A stretch of 64,000 nucleotides of DNA from Tianweitania populi. GTDB taxonomy: Bacteria; Pseudomonadota; Alphaproteobacteria; Rhizobiales; Rhizobiaceae. The translations under genes were made by a program, and so were the position numbers. Of this stretch, positions 26,866 to 36,058 are shown piece after piece. Positions within the stretch are counted from its first letter, which is position 1. Every line of letters starts with the position of its first letter. Where the stretch lies: assembly GCF_014652875.1 (NCBI RefSeq), contig NZ_BMZQ01000004.1, forward strand, positions 124,001-188,000. The letters are read 5' to 3'. The notes beneath the pieces are model-generated. The model was not told where the DNA came from. It did not search any database and saw nothing but the letters and a program-made list of their open reading frames with translations.

Positions 26866-28863
26866 TCAGGCCGATTTGCGATACCCGTGCAGATGCGGGT
26901 TCACGGCATAGGCGCTTTGAAACTGCTTGGCGGCGACGGGGCGCCCGACATGGAAGCCCTGGACCTTGTCGATCTCGAGTTCTCGCACGAGCGCAACATG
27001 TTCGTCCGTTTCGACACCTTCGATGAGCACTGAATGGCCGCGGTTGCGCACCAGGCCGACGATGTCGCGCAGCATCGCCTTGCCCCGCGTCGTATCGCAA
27101 TCATGCAGGAAGGAGCGGTCGATCTTGACCGTGTCGAAATCGATCAGCCGCAGCCAGGACAGGCCGGCGAAACCGGTGCCGAAATCATCCAGCCAGATGC
27201 GGATGCCGAGGCGCTTAAGGTCGGCGATGCAGCGCAGCACATCCGAATGCATTTCCATGTCGAGGCCTTCAGTGATCTCGAAGGCAAGCTTGCTGCCGCT
27301 GACGCCGGTCTCAGAAAGGATCGCAGCAACGGACGCCGCGAAGCCGGGCGCCTTCAACTGGATCGGCGAAACATTGACGCTGACCAGCGACACATGCCCA
27401 TCCATCAGGAGGTCCTGGCAAACCGTGCGGATCGCCCAAAGGCCGAGATCAAGAATGGCGCCGGTCCGCTCGGCAACCGGAATGAACTGGCTCGGCAGCA
27501 CCAAAGTGCCATCCAGCATGCGCAAGCGCATCAGCGCTTCCACCGCTTCGGTCTCGCCGGACGCGATGTGCTGGATGGGCTGATAAACGAGCGACACCAG
27601 CTTTTCGCGCGTCGCCATCCGCAGAAGCGCAGCGACATTCTCGCTTTCATCGCTGGTGAAGGGATCGTTGGGGTCGAACACGCGCGAACAATTCCGGCCG
27701 CTGGCCTTGGCCGTATAAAGCGCGCGATCGGCTTCGTGGATGATCCGTTCCAGCTTGCCATCATTGCGCGGTCGCACTAAAGCCGCGCCGACGCTGACCG
27801 TGACGAAGGACGTGCCATCGCGGCGCTGTTCATGCGCGATGCGCAGATCTTCGACGGCAAGCCGGATGCCTTCGGCAAGCTCGGCCACTTCGTCTTCGGT
27901 GGTTATAGGAGCCAGGATGATGAATTCCTCGCCGCCGTAACGGCCGATGAAGCCATGATGCTTGTTGATGGTTTCGCTGAGCGCATCGGCCACCAGGCGC
28001 AAGCAATGATCGCCTTCCTGGTGGCCGTAGAAATCGTTGAACTTCTTGAAGAAGTCGACATCCACCAGCATCGCCGAGAAGCTCATGCCGAGCATCTGCC
28101 AATCGTCCCAGAAATCGCGCAGCTTCTCGTCCACCGCACGGCGGTTTGCGACGCCAGTGAGCGCATCCGTGCGCGACAGCTTCAACAGGGCTTCACCGCG
28201 CTGAACTGCCTCCGTTTGGCGAATGCGGGCCTTCATGGCGTTCAGGAAGACGCTGAAGCGCTCCTTGTTGAGCTTCCAATTCACGTAAGTCGTGAAAGCA
28301 AAACAGGAGAGATAGAAGGTGGCCAAAGTCAGCCGATAGGTTGCGCTGCCTGGAAAGATGTAAAGCGCCGTCAAAACGCTTGCCAGAATGGCCGTCGAGG
28401 AGATGACGGACAGCTGGAATTGGAAACTGAAGAAAAGGTTCGCGCCCATCATGAAGATGCAGCCGTAGAACATATAGTACGAGAAGTTGACGGTGTAGTC
28501 GGTTGGAAGCGAGGTGAACAACCATGCGAGATAGGCGACCACCAGGCCGACCGCGCAAGTTAGATCCAGCGCGTTCGAGCTCTGATTGCTGTGATACTGA
28601 TATTCAAAGAACGGCAGGATGATCAAACCCACGAGAACGCGCGCCGTGATAGAATAGCGGGCCACATCGGGGATCAGGATAGCGTCCGTAATCGAGAATA
28701 GAAGATACATGACGAAGGAAAGCCAGATTCCTTGGCGCGCAATTCTGCGGCGCGGCTTGTCACTCTCGCTCTGATACAGACCATAAAGAGATTTTGGCAA
28801 GGTTGCGCTTGGCTTCTTCAGCAGCGCAGTCTCGACAATTGCTGACAGGCGCTGGTCATTCAT
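26866..28863 (-). CDS. Membrane-bound GGDEF-EAL cyclic-di-GMP turnover protein
   Basis: 665 residues. About six N-terminal membrane helices (residues 45-205) are followed by a GGDEF domain with intact RYGGEEF, then an EAL domain with EAVEALMRL, the metal-binding LDDFGTGFAGLSWL and KIDRSFL, and IEGVET. Both active sites look complete, so the protein could make or break c-di-GMP. The inhibitory RxxD motif expected five residues before GGEEF is absent (KHHGFIG instead), so product inhibition of a cyclase is unlikely. The membrane part is a presumed sensor. Confidence 0.92.
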   Translation of the reverse strand: MNDQRLSAIVETALLKKPSATLPKSLYGLYQSESDKPRRRIARQGIWLSFVMYLLFSITDAILIPDVARYSITARVLVGLIILPFFEYQYHSNQSSNALDLTCAVGLVVAYLAWLFTSLPTDYTVNFSYYMFYGCIFMMGANLFFSFQFQLSVISSTAILASVLTALYIFPGSATYRLTLATFYLSCFAFTTYVNWKLNKERFSVFLNAMKARIRQTEAVQRGEALLKLSRTDALTGVANRRAVDEKLRDFWDDWQMLGMSFSAMLVDVDFFKKFNDFYGHQEGDHCLRLVADALSETINKHHGFIGRYGGEEFIILAPITTEDEVAELAEGIRLAVEDLRIAHEQRRDGTSFVTVSVGAALVRPRNDGKLERIIHEADRALYTAKASGRNCSRVFDPNDPFTSDESENVAALLRMATREKLVSLVYQPIQHIASGETEAVEALMRLRMLDGTLVLPSQFIPVAERTGAILDLGLWAIRTVCQDLLMDGHVSLVSVNVSPIQLKAPGFAASVAAILSETGVSGSKLAFEITEGLDMEMHSDVLRCIADLKRLGIRIWLDDFGTGFAGLSWLRLIDFDTVKIDRSFLHDCDTTRGKAMLRDIVGLVRNRGHSVLIEGVETDEHVALVRELEIDKVQGFHVGRPVAAKQFQSAYAVNPHLHGYRKSA

Positions 28864-29166
28864 GTTGCTGAACCGAACCTGTTGTTAGCGTGACAGAGCA
28901 GATCGTCATTAGGAAGGTAATCGATCCTCTGATCACTTCCCTTTCCCAAGCAAGCCGTGGCGTTCTTATAAGCTCAGGTCGTTTCCGTGCGCTTTAACGG
29001 ATCCATCCAATTGTCTGGATCGACCCTGCGCCGGCTGACTTTCATTGCCAAACCGAGGCCCTTAGTCGAACGGTTTAGAACCTGCTTAATAAATTGATCT
29101 AGTAAGATCTTCCCGAGAATGTTAACTCCTCGTTATGGTTAACAATAGTTAAGCCGGGAAGCAGGA
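28864..29166. promoter_or_regulatory. 303-base divergent intergenic region with TTAA half-sites
   Basis: No gene is seen here. Just upstream of the plus-strand gene, TTAA-N7-TTAT (29122-29136) and TTAA-N6-TTAA (29139-29152) resemble the CtrA recognition pattern TTAA-N7-TTAA without matching it perfectly. The rest holds the presumed promoters of the GGDEF-EAL gene and the methyltransferase-like gene, with no clear -35/-10 pair that I would defend. Confidence 0.3.
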
Positions 29167-30204
29167 ATGAGCCAGATTGTGTTTGACGGGATGAGCCTCA
29201 TCACCCCGGAAGCTGTTGCCGCTGAGTTGCGGCCGCAACTAACGGTTGATGCTGCCTTCGCTCCAGAGACAGCTCGCGCGCAACTCGCCCTCGTGCTCCA
29301 GCTTGCCGAACAGCGCTTCCTTTCGGGTCAGAACCTCGAAGAGGCTACGCAGCGGATCAATGACGATTTGCACCAGATCCGCAGCCAGGTGAGCCCGCAG
29401 GTGTGGGAAAGTTTTGTGCCCGTGGTGCAGAACCATGGCGTCACCGAATTCTTGCTGCAGGATCCGTTTACGCGCTGGTCGTTCGAAAAGCCGCGCGGTT
29501 ATTCGGGCGACGCGCAACTGCTCGACTTCATCTATCGCCATTCTTCGGCGCAAGACGCGATCGCCGCCGCCTCCCCGCTTGGACAAACGCTGTATGAAAT
29601 CACCAGCGCTTCACAGTCCTCAGCTGCCGTGCGCGAGCGGCGCGATCTCTTGACCACCTACGTGGACGAAGTGGCGGCGACGCATGGCAAAGACGCGGAA
29701 ATCCTGACGATCGCCGCCGGTCACTTGCGCGAGGCCGACCGCTCGATCGCATTGCAAAGCGGTGACCTCGCCCGCTGGGTGGCGCTCGACCAGGATCCGC
29801 TCAGCGTCGGCTCGATGGTGCGCGACTTCGCGGGAACGTCGATCACGCCGATCGATGGCTCGGTCAGCGTTCTCCTGACCGACACGTACCAGCTCGGCCA
29901 GTTCGATTTCGTGTACGCCGCCGGCCTCTACGACTATCTGCCTCGCAAGGTTGCCGTGAGGCTGACCAAGAAGTGCATGCAGATGCTAAAGCCGAAAGGC
30001 ATGTTCCTGTTTGCCAACTTCGCGGCGGGCATTCCCGACGACGGCTTCATGGAGACCTTCATGAACTGGTCGCTGCTGCTGCGCACGGAAGCGGAAATGT
30101 GGGACATCGTGAATGCCAGCGTCGACCGCAACACGGTGGATGCGCAGGTGTATTACGGCGACAACCGCAACATCGTGTACGCGACGATCCGCAAGAACGG
30201 CTGA
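29167..30204 (+). CDS. SAM-dependent methyltransferase-like protein
   Basis: 345 residues. The N-terminal half is helical (about residues 40-115). The region ILTIAAGHLREAD (about 178-190) fits a class I methyltransferase motif I, and VALDQDPLSV fits the acidic loop that holds the SAM ribose. FVYAAGLYDYLPRKVAVRLTK and MLKPKGMFLFANF resemble motifs IV and VI. GTP- or NAD-type motifs are absent. The layout recalls methyltransferases of the PhcB-type fatty-acid methyl ester family, but the substrate is not recognisable. A hairpin follows the stop. Confidence 0.65.
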   Translation: MSQIVFDGMSLITPEAVAAELRPQLTVDAAFAPETARAQLALVLQLAEQRFLSGQNLEEATQRINDDLHQIRSQVSPQVWESFVPVVQNHGVTEFLLQDPFTRWSFEKPRGYSGDAQLLDFIYRHSSAQDAIAAASPLGQTLYEITSASQSSAAVRERRDLLTTYVDEVAATHGKDAEILTIAAGHLREADRSIALQSGDLARWVALDQDPLSVGSMVRDFAGTSITPIDGSVSVLLTDTYQLGQFDFVYAAGLYDYLPRKVAVRLTKKCMQMLKPKGMFLFANFAAGIPDDGFMETFMNWSLLLRTEAEMWDIVNASVDRNTVDAQVYYGDNRNIVYATIRKNG

Positions 30205-30218
30205 GATGAGAGCCGGCT

Positions 30219-30246
30219 CCGCGCGGTTGGTTCTGGGACCGCGCGG
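30219..30246 (+). terminator. Hairpin after methyltransferase-like gene
   Basis: CCGCGCGGT (30219-30227) and ACCGCGCGG (30238-30246) form a perfect nine-pair stem with a ten-base loop, 14 bases after the stop. No run of T follows directly. Confidence 0.5.
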
Positions 30247-30353
30247 ACTGCTGTTCAGGATGACCCGTTCGTTCTGGTCTTGCTCGACCTGCCACGGTAA
30301 TCCTTGCGCATTGGGTGTCACAGGAGTTGGGGCGAAGAGCAACCCTGTGTACC

Positions 30354-31076
30354 ATGCAGCTGACAGCGCAGTATCCAGGATCGTCCTTCTTGCAATCTGA
30401 ACCCGGCTTCGAACAAGTTACCGCCCGTGCTACGATACAGGACTTAGTTTATCGGCAGCTTCGCAACGCGCTTATCAACGGCGACTTCGATCCAGGGCAG
30501 ACCCTGACGATCTCGTCGCTGGCCGGGCAGTTCGGGACGAGCCACATGCCGGTGCGCGAGGCCTTGCGCCGGCTCGCAGCCGAAACAGCGCTCGATGTCG
30601 CACGCAACGGATCAGCGCGCGTTCCCGTCGTATCCCGCTCCCGCTTGGACGATCTTTGCCGCGCGCGCATGGCCGTGGAAGGTTTGGCGGCAGAACTTGG
30701 CGCGCGATTCATCACGGAAGAAGACCGCGCGCGCCTGGCGGCTATCGAAGGACAACATACTGCGGCGGCAAAGGCCGGCAACGTTTACCAGATGCTGCTC
30801 GCGAACCGCGACTTTCACTTTGCGATCTACCGAGCGTCAGGCTCCGATGTTCTGGTGCAGCTGATCGACACCCTGTGGCTGCGGTTCGGACCCTATATGC
30901 GGATGCTCTCCACGCATGTCCGACCTCTCGTCGAGCAGGGCCCGCACGAGCCATACATCAAGCAGCACCTTGCAATCCTTGCAGCCATCGAAGTACGCGA
31001 CGAAAGCCGTACGCGGCGGGAACTGGAGCAGGATATCCAGACAACCTGGGACATGCTGAAGGACCTTTGCCACTAG
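30354..31076 (+). CDS. GntR-family regulator with FCD effector domain
   Basis: 240 residues from ATG 30354; a GTG at 30315 would add 13. The winged helix is residues about 25-90 (LAGQFGTSHMPVREALRRLA), and the all-helical FCD domain follows, with metal/ligand residues in NRDFHFAIYRASGS and HLAILAAIEVRD. It is upstream of and in line with an amino-acid transporter and three PLP enzymes, and is their likely regulator. Palindromes ATGATCAT (31167-31174) and TTTGATCAAA (31174-31183) just before the next gene could be its operator. Confidence 0.88.
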   Translation: MQLTAQYPGSSFLQSEPGFEQVTARATIQDLVYRQLRNALINGDFDPGQTLTISSLAGQFGTSHMPVREALRRLAAETALDVARNGSARVPVVSRSRLDDLCRARMAVEGLAAELGARFITEEDRARLAAIEGQHTAAAKAGNVYQMLLANRDFHFAIYRASGSDVLVQLIDTLWLRFGPYMRMLSTHVRPLVEQGPHEPYIKQHLAILAAIEVRDESRTRRELEQDIQTTWDMLKDLCH

Positions 31077-31198
31077 CCGATAGTGCGATGGGAAGCAGCT
31101 GTGACTGCTCCGCCTCGGAAGACGTTTTGAACTTAAAGGAAGGCTCTTGACGTCCTAGCCAGCTTCATGATCATTTGATCAAATTGGCGGAGAGGTTG

Positions 31199-32320
31199 AT
31201 GTCCGGCTACTTCCTTTATCACTCGATCGGCACTTTCCCTGACAAAGCGACTTTGATGGCGCAGGCTCTCAGCCGCTTTTCAGAAGCATGGTCGGCGGAA
31301 GATGACACGCAGTGGCCCTTTGCTTTGCAACAGCGGCAAGCGTTCATAGAAGCCTGGGAACGGCTCATCTCGGCTCCAGCTCACAGTTTGACCACCGCCG
31401 AGAATGTCACGACCGCTCTGTTCAGCCTGATCGGCGGTCTGCCTGCGGGGCGTCTCAGGAACAAGCGAGTGCTGGTAGCGGCCGATTGTTTTCCCAGCCT
31501 GCATTTTCTGCTGGCGAAGCTGCAGGACAGGTTCGGCTTCACGCTCGATACCGTGCCGATGCGGCAGGGCGAGCGGTGGGTCAACGACGACGATATTCTG
31601 GAGCGCTGGGGGCCAGATGTCGGCCTTGCGCTTCTCACGCTGGTATCCTCCACCACCTCGCACCGCTGCGATGTCGCGCGGCTTGCCGAACACGGTCGTC
31701 GCATGGGCTCGATCACCGGCGTGGATATTACGCAAGGCGTGGGCGTCGTTCCGTTTTCGGTTGCCACGCTGCCGGTAGACTTCGTTGTGTCGACCTCACT
31801 GAAGTGGCTGTGCGGTACGTCGGGTGCCGGCATTCTCTATGTTCAGCCAGACCTTATCGCTCAATGCGAGCCGGAGCTGAGAGGCTGGTTCAGCCAGGAA
31901 AACCCGTTTTCTTGGGATCTGGACAAATTCAGCTATGCCTCGGATGCGCGGCGCTTCGATCATGGCACGCCCGCAATTCTCGCCAGCGTCGCGTCTTTGC
32001 CCGGCCTTCAGTGGGTAGAAAGAACAGGCGTCAAAGCGATTGCCGCGCAGAACCGAGACTCGACGGAGCGTCTGGTAACCATCGCGCAAGAGAATGGCTG
32101 GACGCTGGCATCGCCTCAAAACCCACAAGAGCGGGGCGGAAGCGTGATGATCACTTTGCCCGATCATGCGGTGCCCAGCGAAATTATTGCGCGCTTACGC
32201 GAACGTGCGCTTTATGCTGATGCGCGCGGCACCACACTACGCCTGTCGCCGGGCATCGTGACGACGCAAAACGATGTGGAGGCTTTGGGAGAAGCGCTTC
32301 AGTCGATTTTGCGCAAGTAG
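31199..32320 (+). CDS. Class V PLP enzyme, kynureninase-like aminotransferase
   Basis: 373 residues, a fold-type I PLP enzyme. The Schiff-base Lys is in VSTSLKWLCGTSGAGILYV, the cofactor Asp in ITGVDITQGVGVV, and FDHGTPAILASVA is typical of the class V group near kynureninase. It is distinct from the true kynureninase at 38083 (which has [11 protein letters not shown]). ATG 31199 has GAGAGG ahead of it; an upstream TTG at 31175 is less likely. It stands before an amino-acid ABC transporter, so it probably acts on the amino acid taken up. Confidence 0.8.
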   Translation: MSGYFLYHSIGTFPDKATLMAQALSRFSEAWSAEDDTQWPFALQQRQAFIEAWERLISAPAHSLTTAENVTTALFSLIGGLPAGRLRNKRVLVAADCFPSLHFLLAKLQDRFGFTLDTVPMRQGERWVNDDDILERWGPDVGLALLTLVSSTTSHRCDVARLAEHGRRMGSITGVDITQGVGVVPFSVATLPVDFVVSTSLKWLCGTSGAGILYVQPDLIAQCEPELRGWFSQENPFSWDLDKFSYASDARRFDHGTPAILASVASLPGLQWVERTGVKAIAAQNRDSTERLVTIAQENGWTLASPQNPQERGGSVMITLPDHAVPSEIIARLRERALYADARGTTLRLSPGIVTTQNDVEALGEALQSILRK

Positions 32321-32370
32321 ACGTGACCACAAGAGTGTTGCTGCGCTTTTGACACTGCAGCGGCGAAAAA

Positions 32371-32385
32371 GCCAGCATGACTGGC
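32371..32385 (+). repeat. Inverted repeat before binding-protein gene
   Basis: GCCAG-CATGA-CTGGC is a perfect five-base dyad 17 bases before the start codon at 32403. It may be an operator or a leader hairpin. Confidence 0.3.
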
Positions 32386-32402
32386 ATATAAGGGGAAAGA
32401 CC

Positions 32403-33197
32403 ATGAACAAACGCATGAGCCTTATCGCATTGGCGCTGACCGCATTCGGCGCGCTTGCCTCGCCTTCGCAAGCACAGGAAAGCGTTGTGCTTGGTGCCTA
32501 TGCCGCCAATCCGCCTTGGGAGTTCAAGAACGAAGCCGGCACGTTTGAAGGCTTCGAGATCGATGTCGCGACCGAAGCTGCCAAGCGGATCGGCAAGGGT
32601 ATAGAGATCCAGGAATTGGGCTTTCAGGCTTTGTTTGCTGCCACCGCTTCGGGCCGCATCGATTTTGCCGTGTCTTCGATTTCGGTCACCAACGAGCGTC
32701 TGGCCAACCAGTCGTTCACGCAGCCTTATTATGACAGCGACGGCACGATCGTGGGTCGTCAAGGAACCGAGATTGCTACGCTTGAAGATTTGAAGGGCAA
32801 GACGATCGGCGTCGTTGCCGGCACCACCGGCGACAAGTGGGCCAAGGAAAACGCCGAGAAATACGGCATCGCCGATGTCACGAGCTACAATGCCCAGCAG
32901 GACCTGCTGCTCGACGTTCAGAACGGCCGCATCGATGGCGGTGCGGGCGAGCTCGCCGGCTTCCAGTTCGCGATCAAGCAGATCCCGTCCTTGAAGGTTC
33001 TGGTGCGCATCCCGACCGGCGAGCGTTTCGCCATGATGGCGAAGAAGAACCTGCCTATCCTGCCGGAAATCAACGAAGCCATTTCCGCCATGAAGAGCGA
33101 TGGCACCATGGCCAAAATCCACGAAAAGTGGTTCGGCGTGGCGCCTGAAGCTGGCACCAGCACGCTGACCGCCATGCCAGTCCCGACCGCACAGTAA
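32403..33197 (+). CDS. Amino-acid ABC transporter substrate-binding protein (family 3)
   Basis: 264 residues with signal peptide ending near ASPSQA before QESVVLG. The ligand-pocket start is GAYAANPPWEFKNEAGTFEGFEIDV, then LFAATASGRIDFAVSSISVT. ATG 32403 has GGGGAAAG ahead. The aromatic-rich NPPWEF pocket is similar to many polar amino-acid binders, so specificity cannot be read. It belongs with the permease at 33267 and ATPase at 33996. Confidence 0.9.
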   Translation: MNKRMSLIALALTAFGALASPSQAQESVVLGAYAANPPWEFKNEAGTFEGFEIDVATEAAKRIGKGIEIQELGFQALFAATASGRIDFAVSSISVTNERLANQSFTQPYYDSDGTIVGRQGTEIATLEDLKGKTIGVVAGTTGDKWAKENAEKYGIADVTSYNAQQDLLLDVQNGRIDGGAGELAGFQFAIKQIPSLKVLVRIPTGERFAMMAKKNLPILPEINEAISAMKSDGTMAKIHEKWFGVAPEAGTSTLTAMPVPTAQ

Positions 33198-33266
33198 GCA
33201 CGCTCGGCGAGGCGTCGATCAGGCGCTTCGCCGGCCTCTTCTTCACGACCGGTGCGGGCTGCCCCC

Positions 33267-33941
33267 ATGGAATTGATCGACACTTTCTTTAACTGGGACA
33301 TCCTGCTGCGATCGTTCCCGATCCTGATGCGCGGCCTGAGCAATACGGTTGTTCTGGCGTGTTGCAGCATCGTCTTGGGGACCTTTGCCGGGCTGCTTCT
33401 ATGTCTGGTCAGGCTTTATGCGCCTCGACCGGTTCAGCTGCTTGCGGTCGCCTATATCGACATGTTCCGCGCGCTGCCGATCCTGGTTCTGCTGATCCTG
33501 ATTTACTATGCGCTGCCCTTCGTGGGGATCCGGTTCAGCTCCTTTGTTTCCGCTTTGCTGGCGCTTTCGATGGTGCTGGCGGCGTTCACGGCGGAAGTCT
33601 GCCGCGCGGGCATCCAGAACGTGCCCGTCGGGCAGTTTGAAGCGGCGGCGACACTGGGCATGCCGTTCTGGCTTGGCATGCGCAAGATCATCCTGCCGCA
33701 GGCAGTGAAGGTCATCATTCCCCCGCTGACCAGCAACTCCATCGCCGTCTTCAAGGACACCGCACTCGCGTCGGTTGTCGCCATGCCCGACCTCTTGAAG
33801 CAGGCGCAGGACACGCAGGCGCTGATGGCCAATCCGACACCGCTGATCGGCGCGGCCATCATCTATCTCGCGTTGCTTTGGCCTCTGGTTCGCGTCGTCG
33901 GTTATCTCGAAGCGCGCAACCAGCGTCTGCAGATGCGATGA
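33267..33941 (+). CDS. Amino-acid ABC transporter permease
   Basis: 224 residues with five membrane spans. DMFRALPILVLLILIYYALP is the family landmark and QFEAAATLGMPFWLGMRKI is the EAA loop, followed by LPQAVKVIIPPL. Only one permease gene is present, so the channel is probably a homodimer. ATG 33267 is preferred over a GTG at 33252. Confidence 0.9.
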   Translation: MELIDTFFNWDILLRSFPILMRGLSNTVVLACCSIVLGTFAGLLLCLVRLYAPRPVQLLAVAYIDMFRALPILVLLILIYYALPFVGIRFSSFVSALLALSMVLAAFTAEVCRAGIQNVPVGQFEAAATLGMPFWLGMRKIILPQAVKVIIPPLTSNSIAVFKDTALASVVAMPDLLKQAQDTQALMANPTPLIGAAIIYLALLWPLVRVVGYLEARNQRLQMR

Positions 33942-33995
33942 CCGTTTCGCGCCAAGCTCGTCCCACCTTTCGGCTCGCCTGACATCGAGGCCCTC

Positions 33996-34766
33996 ATGAC
34001 TGCCGCGCATCCGCATGTAATCGATCGAAACAGTCCGCCCGTCGTCAGCATGACGGGCATCAACAAGTGGTATGGAAGCTACCATGCCTTGCGCGACATC
34101 GATCTCGATGTTGCCTCGGGGGAACGCATCGTGCTGTGCGGGCCATCCGGCTCGGGCAAGTCGACGCTGATCCGCACGATCAACCAGCTGGAAACCCATG
34201 CAAGCGGAACGCTGCGAGTGAATGGTCAGGAGCTGACGCCGGGCATGAAGAAGCTGGATGTTGTGCGACAGGATGTCGGCATGGTGTTCCAGCACTTCAA
34301 CCTGTTCCCGCACCTGACCATTCTCGAGAACTGCACGGTTGCGCCGATCTCGGTACGCAAGGTGCCGAAGCGCGAAGCCGAAGAGCGCGCCATGCACTAC
34401 CTCGAGCGGGTCAAGATTGCCGAACAGGCCAGGAAGTATCCGTTCCAGCTTTCCGGCGGCCAGCAGCAGCGTGCGGCCATCTCGCGATCCTTGTGCATGG
34501 TGCCGAAGATCATGCTGTTCGACGAACCGACCTCGGCGCTCGACCCCGAGATGGTACGCGAAGTTCTGGAAACCATGATCGGCTTGGCCGACGAGGGCAT
34601 GACCATGATGGTGGTGACCCACGAGATGGGCTTTGCCCGCGAAGTGGCCGACCGCGTGATCTTCATGGATGCCGGCGAGATCAAGGAAGTCGCTGCACCC
34701 GACGCCTTCTTCGCCAATCCGAAAGAGCCGCGCGCGCGTGCCTTCCTCAACCAGATCATGCACTGA
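33996..34766 (+). CDS. Amino-acid ABC transporter ATPase (GlnQ/ArtP type)
   Basis: 256 residues. Walker [11 protein letters not shown]-loop [16 protein letters not shown], signature LSGGQQQR, Walker [10 protein letters not shown] and switch His VTHEMGF. It is followed after three bases by a PLP enzyme gene, so transport and catabolism are one transcription unit. Confidence 0.92.
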   Translation: MTAAHPHVIDRNSPPVVSMTGINKWYGSYHALRDIDLDVASGERIVLCGPSGSGKSTLIRTINQLETHASGTLRVNGQELTPGMKKLDVVRQDVGMVFQHFNLFPHLTILENCTVAPISVRKVPKREAEERAMHYLERVKIAEQARKYPFQLSGGQQQRAAISRSLCMVPKIMLFDEPTSALDPEMVREVLETMIGLADEGMTMMVVTHEMGFAREVADRVIFMDAGEIKEVAAPDAFFANPKEPRARAFLNQIMH

Positions 34767-34769
34767 GCG

Positions 34770-36017
34770 ATGACCGCCACTTCTGCCCCAACCAAACCCT
34801 TTCCGGTGGATGCCGTGAGGGCGCAATTTCCCGCATTAGCGCAGGCAGGACCGTTCATCTTCTTCGACAATGCGGCGGGCGCGCAGGTTCCGCAGGGTGT
34901 GTTCGACGCCGTCAACACGCATCTGCTGCACCATAATGTTCAGCGTGGTGGGCGTTACCGGCAGAGCGTGGCGGTGGATCGCTCCATGGCGGATGCGCGC
35001 GAAACGGTCGCCCTGTTCCTGAACGCGGAGAACCCGGCCGAAGTCTCGTTCGGCATGAATGCGACCTCGTTCATTCGGCTGGTCAGCCTCGGCATCGGGC
35101 AGATGCTGGGAGAGCGCAACGAGATCGTGGTGACCGACCTCGATCATGACGCCAATATCGCGACCTGGCTGGCGCTCGAACCGCTCGGCGCCAAGTTCGC
35201 CTGGTGGCGCATGCGCGATGACGGCAAGCTCTACCTGGAAGACCTCCAGCCGCTGTTGAACGAACGCACGCGGCTGGTTGCCTTCACGGCAGCCTCCCAC
35301 GCGCTGGGAACGCTTGTGGATGTTCGCTCCGTTGCGGACGCCGCGCATGGTGTAGGCGCCGACGTGTTCGTGGATTGCGTTCATTACGGTCCGCACGGGC
35401 TGATCGATGTTCAGGCCTGGGACTGCGATTATCTGGTTTGCTCGGGCTACAAGACCTTCTCGCCGCATATGGGTTTCTTATGGGGCAAGCTCGAAAAGCT
35501 GCGCGCCCTGCCGACCTTTCGCGAAGACTTCATCCCGAACGAGCCGCCCTTCAAGATCGAGGTCGGAACCTTCGTTTATGAGAATGTCGCCGGAATGGCA
35601 GCAGCCATCCACTATCTCGAAGGGCTCGGTGAGACACTTGGCGCGACGGGCTCGCGGCGCCAGGCGATTGCGACTGCGATGGCGGCGATCCAGGCTTACG
35701 AGCGCGAGCTTTCGGCACGCTGCCTCGATGTGCTCCACAGGCGCGGTGCCGTGATCTACGGTTTGGCTGATCCGGAGAGGGCCAGCGAACGCGTGCCGAC
35801 GATCTGCTTCAACTTCCCGGGTCTTGCGCCGGGAACGGTCGCTCAGGCTTTGGCCGACCGCGACATCGGCATTCGCGACGGGCACATGTTCGCGCCGCGG
35901 CTGATGGCACGGCTCGGCCTTGAAATGGCGAGCGGCGCCATGCGCCTTTCGCTCGTTCATTACAATTCAGCCGCCGAAATCGAGCGCTTCGACGCGGCGC
36001 TTGGCGAGATCCTTTAG
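34770..36017 (+). CDS. Cysteine-desulfurase-like PLP enzyme lacking the catalytic Cys
   Basis: 415 residues of the class V aminotransferase family. The cofactor Lys is in [18 protein letters not shown], and the N-terminus [11 protein letters not shown] matches desulfurase-like proteins. In SufS-type desulfurases the C-terminal loop RxGHHCAxP carries the persulfide Cys; here the corresponding loop is [12 protein letters not shown] with no Cys, so sulfur transfer is unlikely. An amino-acid transaminase, lyase or epimerase role on the imported compound is more plausible. Confidence 0.82.
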   Translation: MTATSAPTKPFPVDAVRAQFPALAQAGPFIFFDNAAGAQVPQGVFDAVNTHLLHHNVQRGGRYRQSVAVDRSMADARETVALFLNAENPAEVSFGMNATSFIRLVSLGIGQMLGERNEIVVTDLDHDANIATWLALEPLGAKFAWWRMRDDGKLYLEDLQPLLNERTRLVAFTAASHALGTLVDVRSVADAAHGVGADVFVDCVHYGPHGLIDVQAWDCDYLVCSGYKTFSPHMGFLWGKLEKLRALPTFREDFIPNEPPFKIEVGTFVYENVAGMAAAIHYLEGLGETLGATGSRRQAIATAMAAIQAYERELSARCLDVLHRRGAVIYGLADPERASERVPTICFNFPGLAPGTVAQALADRDIGIRDGHMFAPRLMARLGLEMASGAMRLSLVHYNSAAEIERFDAALGEIL

Positions 36018-36058
36018 AGCGCGACAGCCGCCGCTTGCCTGATTATCCGGAGATATCC

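Noticed and set aside
31174-31183. Palindrome TTTGATCAAA, looked at as an FNR site
   Set aside because: The spacing does not fit the TTGAT-N4-ATCAA pattern; it is mentioned only as a possible GntR operator.
33399-34826. 475-codon minus-strand frame
   Set aside because: It is opposite an obvious permease and ATPase; its sequence is low-complexity Arg/His/Asp-rich antisense.
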